Source of the DNA: Ettlia oleoabundans
Lineage: Eukaryota > Chlorophyta > Chlorophyceae > Chlamydomonadales
DNA length: 10,257 nt
Reading direction: 5' to 3'
NCBI GenBank assembly: GCA_019693395.1
Contig: JAAMXP010003228.1
Span: 1 to 10,257 of the forward strand
Part shown: piece by piece, positions 1 to 7,010 of the stretch
How positions within the stretch are numbered: the stretch's first letter is position 1
Layout: each line of letters begins with the position of its first letter
Translations under genes and position numbers: made by a program
Notes under the pieces: generated by a model
What the model saw: the letters and a program-made list of their open reading frames with translations, nothing else
What the model was told of the DNA's origin: nothing
Database searches by the model: none

Positions 1-3000
1 TGATGAGTGCACGCGTGAGCCCCACCATCGTCTCCATGCTGCCCAGACGCGTGTCGCCTATCTTACACGACACAACCTGCGCGCCTGTGGGGGAATGGGC
101 CTGGGGTGGGTGGGTAAGCGAGTGGGTAGGTGGGTGGGTGCTCTTCATGCATTGAGATCAGGGGGTGCCGGTGGCAGCCACTTGGGTGTGCACCACGGAA
201 CTTACGATGGTTGGGACATGCACTGGAGTCTGCCTGCGCTTGCGCGCCTGCGCTTGCTGACAACCACTGCTCAAAGTATCCTTTACACAGACTGTCCCAA
301 CCAGGTGGTTTGTTTTGATGAAGTAAATTGCCATCCACAGGCTGCAGTATGCGCAGTTCAGCGCTGCTTCTGCTCCACAGTCACCATCGCCCCACCTGGC
401 GCAATGCCGTTGAGTGCCGGGTCCTCGGGGTGATACGCGGCGGTGATGCCCGCCACGTGTGTGCCGTGGCTGCCCGCGTCAACCACTGCAGGCATGTGTG
501 TGTGAGAAGGCAGATCGCTGATGTTGGTAGGTGCCTGCCTGCCTGGCCTGGCTGCCTACCTTTTCATGTGAGGCCCTCATGGACTTGCGCTATCCTCATT
601 ACCTACCAACATGCCCACCACACACGCCACCACACCTTCCGGTACACTCGCCACCCAACCACCAGAAATCACCCACCCACCTACCTATTGACAGCGTGTC
701 TCCCTGATCGTATATGTTGAGCGCAAAGTTGCAGGCATCCTCCGCAGAAAAGGTGCCCCACTGCAGGTGGTGGTGAGGGGTGGTGGTTCGATGGGATGGG
801 TGTGGTTCCTTACAGGCACATGGCGACATGGGCAGCGCCCCTCAACCTAAAACCTGGGGCATGCTGCTGTTGTTTGCAGGGGCAAAGACCCAGGGGCCCA
901 AACTTGCTGTCCACGGCTGCTTGCCTGTCTTTTGGTGCGGTAGTTGGTCATGGGACTGAAGTCGGCCAGCAGCCCCTCGCCGCTGCCGGTCTCATACATG
1001 TCTGGGGGGAGGAGGAGAAGGAGGAAAGGGGGGGAAGCGGGTGTGGGACAGGATGGCTTCGCATAGACGCGAGGTGGAGGGCTGGCTGAGTGTACAGGCC
1101 AGCAAGCGGCATGTGGGGAAAGCAGCGCCAGCAGCACCTGCGGGTTGCAACAGCGGTAAGGCACAGGCAGGGAGAGGTGGCTGGTGCAAGGTGCAGGGCG
1201 GGGCAGGTGGTGCGCAGGTGGTACCAGGCAGGTGGCGCACCAGATGTGTCGAGCGCTGCCACCCACTGCTCGCCGTCCTGCCACACCACACATTCTATCA
1301 TGGGGCCTGCGCAATGGCAGCAGCAGCAGCAGCATGCGCCAGGACCGCATTGGGCTGGCGGCACAGGCAAGGCAGAACTCAGGTGTGATGCAGCACGGTA
1401 AATCCGCACAAGTCTTTTCGTGGTGCACTTCCCCAATCTCATGCGCTGTGTCACTACAATAGAGATGTGTCCTTCACCTGGCAAGTGCCGCCTATGGCTG
1501 CAGTACCTGCAACCACGTGGTATAATACCGCCCATGCCCCCCTCACCCAGGTCCTCGTACTTCTCATCCAGCTCAGCCAGCAGCTTCACCCTGGCTTCCA
1601 GCTCATCCCGTTCTTTCTTCAGCTCATCAGACAGAGCCGCTGCACCAGCTGGGTGCTCCCGCATGAAGCGCGCCACTGCGGCCACGGCATCAGCCACCGC
1701 GCTGCGCTGCCTCTCAGCCCACCGCTTCTTGCGCTCCTTCTGCAGCAGCAGCGGTGCAATGTGGGCAGCTCAGCATGGGGACACGCGTGTGGTTGACTTA
1801 TTCTGTACGGGATTTCCTTGGGTGGGGGTGGGGTGGTGCGGGTCAAGGCGGCAAGGGGTTGGGAAGTTTGAGCCTTTAATGCTAGGACAAGCCACATGTG
1901 GGGGTGGTTTGCAGCAACTAATGCCACCAGATGGGTGCAAATGCACAGCATAGCAAGAAAACTGAGTCAACCCTGCAACAGCTTGACCTGCAGCCTGTTC
2001 TTCAGGCCCGTTGGGAACAGCTCGTAGGCGGCTTTAACGCCCACACGCCACTCCCCTGCACCCGAAAGGGCAGCCAGAAACAATATCCAGACATATCAGC
2101 CCTTGTGCATCAATGAGAATGGATATTGGGCAGCAGGAGCAACAGCAGCAGCAGCAGTGGCTGCAGCCACAAGGTGCGACTTGGTCAAAAGATCGCACCC
2201 CTCATAACGCCCGCAGCATGCTGGTGCTGCCTACAACCCTGAACCCCCCACCTGTGGGGTTGCTCCACTCGGGATTAATCCTCAGTTTGTTGCCCAGCAT
2301 CCCCACTATGCAGCCGTCATCGTCCGCACCTACAACCTGCAGCCAGCAATTTACCAGGGCTTGGAACGTAGCTGACTGCAAGACAGCGGGCCACAGCTTT
2401 ACTTTGCTGCATACTTCAGCTGATCTGCGCACCGCCGCTGATCGGCGGCACAGAAGGAGATGGAGAGATGTCAAGTTGGGTGGTGGTCTTCATGAGTGCT
2501 GAATTGGCCCCCCACCCCCCACCCACCCACCCACCTTTGAAGTGTCCACATCACCGCTGCCGGTGCAGTCCACCACATCGATAATCTTGGGCCTACCGTC
2601 ACTGGTGGTCTGCAGCCCTGCGGCACCCGGGTCAACACCCGTGTCCAAGATGGCCACAACCGTGCCACGCCCATCATATTGCGGGTGCTCCTGCAAACCG
2701 GTCGGCACAGAGGGGCAAGGTGGCGCGGCCCATTAAGCCAGAGAAGATTGTTCGCAAGGAATGTGAGTGAAAGCAGGGCATGTGGGTAGCCAGTAGCTTC
2801 CATCAAGAGCAAGCGCAGTTGACTTCACAAACAAACAAACAAACAAAGAAGATTGGACAGGCATTAGGCGCCGACAACGTGGTTTGCCATTGTCCGTCCC
2901 ATGCGCACCTTGAGGAAGGCCTGCGCCTGGATTTCCTGCTTGGGCATGGCCCCGCCAAACATGTCGTCAATCACGGCCTGGTCCACCTGCGGCGTGACCT

Positions 3001-3181
3001 GCCGCAATGGAAATGGAAGTGTTGACATCGGCACAGCAAGGCTGGCACACAGCGACGCTTGGTAGGGCTGGAGGCAGTGACAGGGCCGGCTACGAAGCGC
3101 TGCATGCGATCATATAGCTCTTGCAAGATTCCCAAGGGCTAGAATGGTGCAAAACTAGACTTCACGCACCTCTGCAGACAT
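1..3181 (-). CDS. TPP2: Tripeptidyl peptidase II, 5' part (runs off left edge)
   Basis: Giant cytosolic subtilisin-family (S8) peptidase that releases tripeptides from free N-termini of oligopeptides downstream of the proteasome. Eleven exons: 3181-3170, 2998-2909, 2690-2535, 2336-2252, 2055-1988, 1739-1547, 1306-1241, 1001-925, 760-685, 485-396, 84-1, coding the first ~332 residues. Catalytic Asp in [18 protein letters not shown] (about residue 50); catalytic His in [10 protein letters not shown] (about 281). The ~230-residue Asp-His insert is diagnostic of TPP2; the catalytic Ser lies beyond the left edge. Other matches: [73 protein letters not shown]. Exon 1 (MSAE, donor GAG|GTGCGT) is the weakest call; an in-frame upstream ATG at 3340 would add 53 residues. 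Exon 8 appears to end at a GC donor. [11 protein letters not shown] departs from the usual METGTGLTRAL. Confidence 0.93.
88..141. repeat. GGGT/CCCA-rich tract at a TPP2 3' splice site
   Basis: On the sense strand this is a C-rich tract of CCCACC units running up to the acceptor of the last visible exon (AG at 86-85). It serves as the polypyrimidine tract of the 310-nt intron 86-395. The plus strand, which is antisense, is correspondingly G-rich. Confidence 0.7.
396..485 (-). other. TPP2: TPP2 exon with the catalytic histidine
   Basis: Codes [20 protein letters not shown] then DPALNGIAP. The first His of HGTHVAG is the S8 catalytic His. The exon enters in phase 1 (ATA G|TG, giving Ile-Val) and leaves in phase 1 (CCA G|GC, giving Gly). 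The donor is GCGCCAG|GTGGGG and the downstream acceptor is ccccacag|GC. Confidence 0.95.
521..612. repeat. 12-bp inverted repeat in a TPP2 intron
   Basis: Perfect arms ATGTTGGTAGGT (521-532) and ACCTACCAACAT (601-612) separated by 68 nt, wholly within intron 486-684. The spacer begins with tandem GCCT units and has a further CCTACC. No target-site duplication flanks the arms. It could be an RNA stem or a decayed miniature inverted-repeat element. Confidence 0.75.
1318..1334. repeat. (CAG)n microsatellite in a TPP2 intron
   Basis: Five CAG units next to the acceptor side of intron 1307-1546; on the sense strand it reads as CTG repeats. It is intronic because the coding exon starts at 1306. 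Confidence 0.7.
2130..2157. repeat. CAG-rich imperfect microsatellite in a TPP2 intron
   Basis: A CAG/CAA-type run inside intron 2056-2251. On the plus strand it would read as polyglutamine, but that strand has no recognisable gene here. Confidence 0.7.
2508..2532 (-). repeat. G-run array at a TPP2 5' splice site
   Basis: On the sense (minus) strand, intron 3 opens with GT and then five G-runs of 3, 3, 3, 6 and 6 bases separated by single T residues. This meets the common G-quadruplex pattern (four or more runs of at least three G) with one-base loops. It begins at the third base of the intron. Confidence 0.9.
2535..2690 (-). other. TPP2: TPP2 exon with the catalytic aspartate
   Basis: 52-codon, phase 0-0 exon. 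[20 protein letters not shown] contains the S8 catalytic Asp (second D-bearing motif DTGVDPG: the Asp of DTG), followed by [18 protein letters not shown], nearly invariant in plant and animal TPP2. The acceptor is tttgcag|GAG. The donor AAG|GTGGGT leads straight into a G-run array. Confidence 0.95.
2828..2847. repeat. (ACAA)n microsatellite in a TPP2 intron
   Basis: Five consecutive ACAA-type units in intron 2691-2908; on the sense strand (TTGT)n. Simple repeat with no evident function. Confidence 0.75.
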
Positions 3182-3488
3182 TGTGGGCTCTGTGGCTCGA
3201 GAAACACGGCGATCCCGTGCACTGTTAGAACGCCAACAATGTGGATTGACAATGGTTCTTACAGGACCCCCGAAAGGAGAGGCAACTGGGAATGCGGTGC
3301 TACCGTGCAGGCCGCACTGAGCGCCACCACTCAAAAGCATCCAACAATCGCGCCAGTGGATGGATGTACTTGTACGTCAGTGCAATGGTTCCGTCGATCC
3401 GATGGGTGCCGGCAAAGGAGGGGAGGGTACATCTTGCCACCCTGGCACTGGGGGCAGGAAATGAGTTCTGCACTGGGGTACCCTAACC

Positions 3489-3504
3489 TAAGTCACTAAG
3501 TCAC
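3489..3504. repeat. Tandem 8-mer TAAGTCAC x2
   Basis: Two perfect head-to-tail copies of TAAGTCAC (minus strand GTGACTTA). The core TGACTTA resembles bZIP half-sites. It is about 310-325 nt upstream of the favoured TPP2 ATG, so a promoter role is possible but unproven. Confidence 0.5.
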
Positions 3505-3618
3505 TACAGTCTGTGTCTCTATTTTTGCTAGCTGCTTGCCCAGCTGTTGTGGTCATTTGATTTCACTCGCGCATTTTTCATTGGTGCATACATAGTCAAG
3601 TAGTCCAAGCGTGAGCCC

Positions 3619-3623
3619 TTACA
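3619..3623 (-). terminator. Polyadenylation signal TGTAA of coilin
   Basis: Minus-strand TGTAA begins 82 nt downstream of the coilin stop codon, the first such signal after the stop. A second TGTAA at 3259-3263 would be a distal alternative but would lie close to the TPP2 start. Confidence 0.55.
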
Positions 3624-3704
3624 TGAATACAAGCTGCATGTTGTCTGTCCACAAATCGGGTTTGAAACAAGTATGCCAGATCTTGCAATTGAAATGAGAA
3701 CAAC

Positions 3705-6700
3705 TTAAGAAAGCTCCTGTGCATCACGCAGCATGCGAAGCATGGGGCCCAGCGCTGTACGGCGTGCCCCGGCCCGTGGCCGTGCAGCGCCAGGCGTCAG
3801 ACTCCTGCTGCGCTCCCCTGCCCCTGCCCCCTCTGCACTGCTTTGGAGCCGCGCAGCTGGTGGCGCGGACTTGGTGGCATCTTGAGTTGCACCACTTGCT
3901 CGCTGTGATGGCGCTGTTTGCGGTGTGCCTGCTGGATGCTGTGCCGCAGCGGCAAGCTGCTGCCTTCGCTGCTGCAACTGCTGATACAGCAATGCCCAGC
4001 CGCCCTCGGGCGCAATTACTGCCTTATGTGCAGCCGCTGCTGGCCTGGGAGGGCCGAGCTGTGAGTAGCGTGAGGGACCCAGATCTTCTTCTGCTGTGTG
4101 GGCTGCTTCACCAGGGGCTGGCGCCTCAACTACAGCTGCAGCGGCACGACCGCTCCCTGACGCCTTCCCTCCTCCTGGTTGCGCCGCTGCAGCATCGTCT
4201 ACAGTCGCTCCATGTGTATGCCCGCTGTCCGCTGCTGGAGTTGCCCGGTGCATGATGCGCAGCTCCACGAAGGACGCAAGCTCCGCCGCCAGCAACCCCC
4301 CCTCGTCGTACTGGTTGCCCACATCTGAGGCAGCAACAGCAGAGCAGCGCAAGAGAGACTGAGCGCCACCAGCAGTTGCAGCGCACAAGTGTGCTGCACA
4401 AAACAGCAAAAGACAGTTTGGCCACAGCGAAAGGTGTTCCCTTCACGCAAACACCCACTCCGAACATGGTGGAACAGGTGCGTCTGCAAAGTCAGCCAGC
4501 AACCGGCCGCTGGCCACGGCACAGGCTGCAGTGCACTCACCCTCCCACCCATCATCCTCATCTTCACCCTCGCCCTCGCCCTTGTCCTCGTCCTGCCTGC
4601 CGCCCAGTCCAGCTGCCTCAGCCTCTGACTTGCGCTGCGCCAGTGCCTGGGCTCGCTGCCAGGCCAGTGGATGAATCGCGGGGTCGGGGTGGGGCTCCAG
4701 GGTGATGGTTTGAGGTGCATCCACACTGATGACCCTGCAATGAGCTTGGTGCACAGCCAAATTGGGGTCGTCTGCGCTGGCTGGCGGCACAGCAAGCGGG
4801 AGGGCGCCCTGCAGCCGCCGGCTTTCTTGACACGGGGCAAAACCAGGCACTGCTGTCAGCCCTGCAGCAGACTTATGGGTGCCACCAGGTCACTCTGCAG
4901 CAAGCTGGTGCAGGTGCTGTGTAGCAGGCCAGCACCCTGTAGGCCAGCACCCTCTACACACCTGCTCGCACACTCAGCCACCGCCCAACCAGACCACTAC
5001 GCATACGGACCTGCCGCACCGCACTTCAGAAACCGTGGGCTGCATGTCAGTTCCAATCTCCAGCAGCCGATACGCAACCACATCGCCCACAGCGGGAGCC
5101 CCCTCCACCCGTGGTAGTCGGCCAAACTCAGCCTCAGCCATGGGCTGTGCTGGCGCCGCTGCTGACCCCCCATCACAGGCAGCAATGCCTGCTGCACCAG
5201 CTGCAGCGGCTGACACAGGCTGCTTGACCGGCTGGTGCCCCTGAGGTCGGCTTGCAGGCTGGTCCCGCTTCTGTCGGGCCGGCTTCGGCTGCCACTCTGT
5301 CGGCACCGTCACCTCAGGAACAGCACACACCTGCTGCTGCTGGTGCAGCGGCGGCGGTAACGACGACTGCTTTGCTTTCTTTCCTGCACCCTGCTGCTGT
5401 TTTTTCTGCTTCTGCGGCTCCCCAGTTGGCGAGGCCACCTCACGCTCTGCCACTGGCTGGGCTACCTGAGGCGCTGGTGCAGCAGCAGGGGCGGCAGCGT
5501 CGCCACCTGGCTTGGCTCCCTGCTTGATGCCTGCTGCCCGCTGCTTGCTACCTGCTGCAGGTTTACCTTGAACGGCCCGCTTTGAAGCGCCGGCAGCTGC
5601 GTGCGCCCCCTGTGCTGCAGCAGCAGTGCCTCCCACAGCGCCACCAGCAGCGGCAGCGCCACTGCCCACCGGCGCCGCTGCCTCGTTGCGACCTCCTTGT
5701 GGCAGCAGCCCCATGCGCCGCAGCCGCCGCTTGGCCGCCTTACGCCGCGCGCTCCTGCTGGGCTTCTTTCCCTGCACATCACACATCCCCAGAAGACGGT
5801 TGTTTGCCTGCCGCCTGTTGACAACAGGAGGCGGGCGTGAGCTGAACATGAAACAGCTCCTGGCGCGCTGCAGGGACAGCAGGAACCCCAGGGCCACACT
5901 TGCACACGAGACAGGCAGGTGAAGGAAGCCCCTTTGTTGAGCCACTTGAAAGTGACAGCTAAGACCGGGCTTTTGGGGCAGGCTGGGGTCTCACCGTGGT
6001 GTTACCGCCGCCCGCTGGCAGCTTGGCAGCAGGCGTCTGCTCCTTACGCTGGCTGCTGACCAGCGCAGCGTCTGTGCCTGCGGCCTTGCCCTCGCTCCCA
6101 CCCCTCTCGCTGCTGCTGTCATCCTCTGAGCTGCTGTCATCGCTGCTGCCGCTGGCGCTCGTGGTGGTGCTGCTGGGGCTGCTCAACCCGCCCCCCCTGC
6201 TGGTTGCCAAGCCCTCGTGACGCTCCTCGCTGTTGTAGACCGTGGCGGTTATGATTTGTGTGTCTCCCTTGTGCCTCTTGCGCTGCACGTCACCGTTTTG
6301 CGCTGCCGCCGGGGCAGCTGCTGCCCGCTTCCTGCCCAGCCTCACCGACAGGCTGTCCCCCTCCCGCAGCAGCTCAACCCTGCTGCCTCGCAGCACCTGA
6401 AAGCCCTCCATGCTGGCTTCAAGGCGGGAAAGCTGTGACGGAGACACGCTCAGCTGTTCTCCTAGCTGCAAGGCACGGGGGCGAGGGGTGGCGTCTTGAC
6501 TGCGCCTGATGGCGGCGGTGCAGTGGCAATAACAGCGAGCGGCGGCCAGTGACGCACTATTCGCACCTCATCAAGCAGGTCGCCGATGGTCTGGGCACCG
6601 GCGTCAGGCTGCCACCTGCGCAGGAGAGAACAGCGGTGATGGGTGGCCAAACCCTGCACTCCTGTCTGCCATTTGCTGCCGGCAGTTTTGCTTCAAGGCA

Positions 6701-6795
6701 TAATTAAGCCGGCCAAGGAGCCCGGCTTCTCACCAGAACTTTGCGGGGCCCGCATGGTGGAACCCCAGCTGAACGCGCAGCCGCGGCTGCTGCAT
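3705..6795 (-). CDS. Coilin (Cajal-body scaffold protein), complete
   Basis: Coilin organises Cajal bodies, nuclear sites of snRNP and snoRNP maturation. Six exons: 6795-6734, 6615-6567, 6465-5995, 5771-5011, 4734-4541, 4324-3705 (TAA 3707-3705), giving 718 aa. The ATG at 6795 is the first in frame after an upstream TAA. Residues 5-80 (RLRVQLGF, KFWWQPDAGAQTIGDLLDE, LEASMEGFQVL, EGDSLSVRL) match the coilin N-terminal ubiquitin-like domain. A Ser/Asp/Glu tract, a basic block KKPSRSARRKAAKRRLRR (about 196-213) and a long Ala/Gln-rich linker follow. Residues 410-539 (VGDVVAYRLLEIG, TVSEVRCGRVISVD, QTITLEPHPDP, YDEGGLLAAELASFVELR) match the C-terminal Tudor-like domain. Coilins are weakly conserved, so identity rests on both terminal domains in the right order. 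The exon 3-4 join (after ACG, resuming at GGAAAG) is the least certain. Confidence 0.85.
4245..5126 (-). other. Coilin C-terminal Tudor-like domain region
   Basis: Residues ~410-539, split by introns 5010-4735 and 4540-4325. FGRLPRVEGAPAVGDVVAYR LLEIG is the typical coilin entry into the atypical Tudor fold; GRVISVD and QTITLEPHPDP are the following strands, and GLLAAELASFVELR is the closing strand after an acidic loop (DEDKGEGEGEDEDDGWE). The first intron uses AG|GTCCGT. An upstream donor in the same phase (CG|GTGCGG) would drop Cys-Gly-Arg; the longer version aligns better with plant coilin. Confidence 0.8.
6337..6795 (-). other. Coilin N-terminal ubiquitin-like domain region
   Basis: Encoded across exons 1-3 (residues ~5-80). 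The pattern RLRVQL...KFW...QTIGDLLDE...SRLEASMEGFQVLRGSRVELLREGDSLSVRL follows the family order: first strand, conserved Trp, helix (TI.DL), second strand ending in DGF (here EGF), and a closing D.L.V strand. In animal coilin this region drives self-association. Two small introns (118 and 101 nt) split it: 6733-6616 (GTGAGA donor) and 6566-6466 (GTGCGA donor). Confidence 0.8.
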
Positions 6796-6941
6796 GCTTG
6801 TGGGCTGCGTGTATTATCAGTGGCATGAAGGCAACATATTTGTTGGGGCCCTTGCCATGCTGTGACTGGGTCAATGCAGGCACGGCACGCACGGCAGGCC
6901 ATTGTCAGCACACTTTTGAGCCGCGCAACCCTCGTTTCTCC

Positions 6942-6946
6942 ATTGG
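6942..6946 (-). promoter_or_regulatory. CCAAT-type element upstream of coilin
   Basis: The minus strand reads AGCCAATGG, matching the CCAAT core bound by NF-Y factors, about 147 nt upstream of the coilin ATG and just past the predicted AQR polyadenylation site. No convincing TATA box is visible between it and the ATG. A five-base core has little specificity, so this is only a candidate. Confidence 0.25.
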
Positions 6947-6972
6947 CTTAAATCAACGAAAGTTAGGGGCAA

Positions 6973-6977
6973 TTACA
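6973..6977 (-). terminator. Polyadenylation signal TGTAA of AQR
   Basis: The minus strand reads TGTAA beginning 34 nt past the AQR stop codon. TGTAA is the established green-algal polyadenylation signal, usually 10-20 nt before the cleavage site. That would place the AQR 3' end at roughly 6955-6965, leaving about 160-170 nt for the coilin promoter and 5' UTR. Confidence 0.6.
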
Positions 6978-7010
6978 GCTGTACTTGTCTACAATGGCGG
7001 CACTAAGCGG

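Larger units (their letters stand above)
3182..3704. other. Coilin-TPP2 intergenic region
   Basis: 523 nt between the coilin stop and the favoured TPP2 ATG; less GC-rich than the flanking genes. It should hold the coilin 3' UTR (TGTAA at 3619-3623) and the TPP2 promoter and 5' UTR. I see no TATA box. It contains a tandem 8-mer at 3489-3504 and a stop-free in-frame extension upstream of the TPP2 ATG (3182-3340). Short open frames exist on both strands, none recognisable. Confidence 0.7.

Noticed and set aside
948..1697. Single 249-codon minus-strand frame taken as one exon
   Set aside because: Only its ends match TPP2 ([16 protein letters not shown] and [15 protein letters not shown]). The stretch between is Cys/His/Ala-rich intron (1307-1546) that reads through by chance.
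2120..2160. Polyglutamine protein on the plus strand
   Set aside because: The CAG run lies within a TPP2 intron, and the surrounding plus-strand frame is short and unrecognisable.
3239..3499. Small open frames in the coilin-TPP2 spacer, including a minus-strand frame with CPQCQGGK and another with THRIDGTIALTYKYIHPL
   Set aside because: They are short, overlap in several frames, lack a supported start, and match no family I recognise. The CxxC pattern alone is not enough.
4738..4850. Coding sequence upstream of VISVDAPQTITLEP in coilin (VPGFAPCQESRRLQG...)
   Set aside because: A phase-2 join from GGC AG at 5011 directly to G GTC ATC at 4734 gives the gapless coilin-like VSEVRCGRVISVD, so this open stretch is intron.
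5772..5945. Coilin exon 4 starting further upstream at MAQQRGFLHL
   Set aside because: There is no coilin similarity before the basic block, and the phase-0 donor of exon 3 fits the acceptor at 5771. The alternative acceptor near 5820 would need phase 2.
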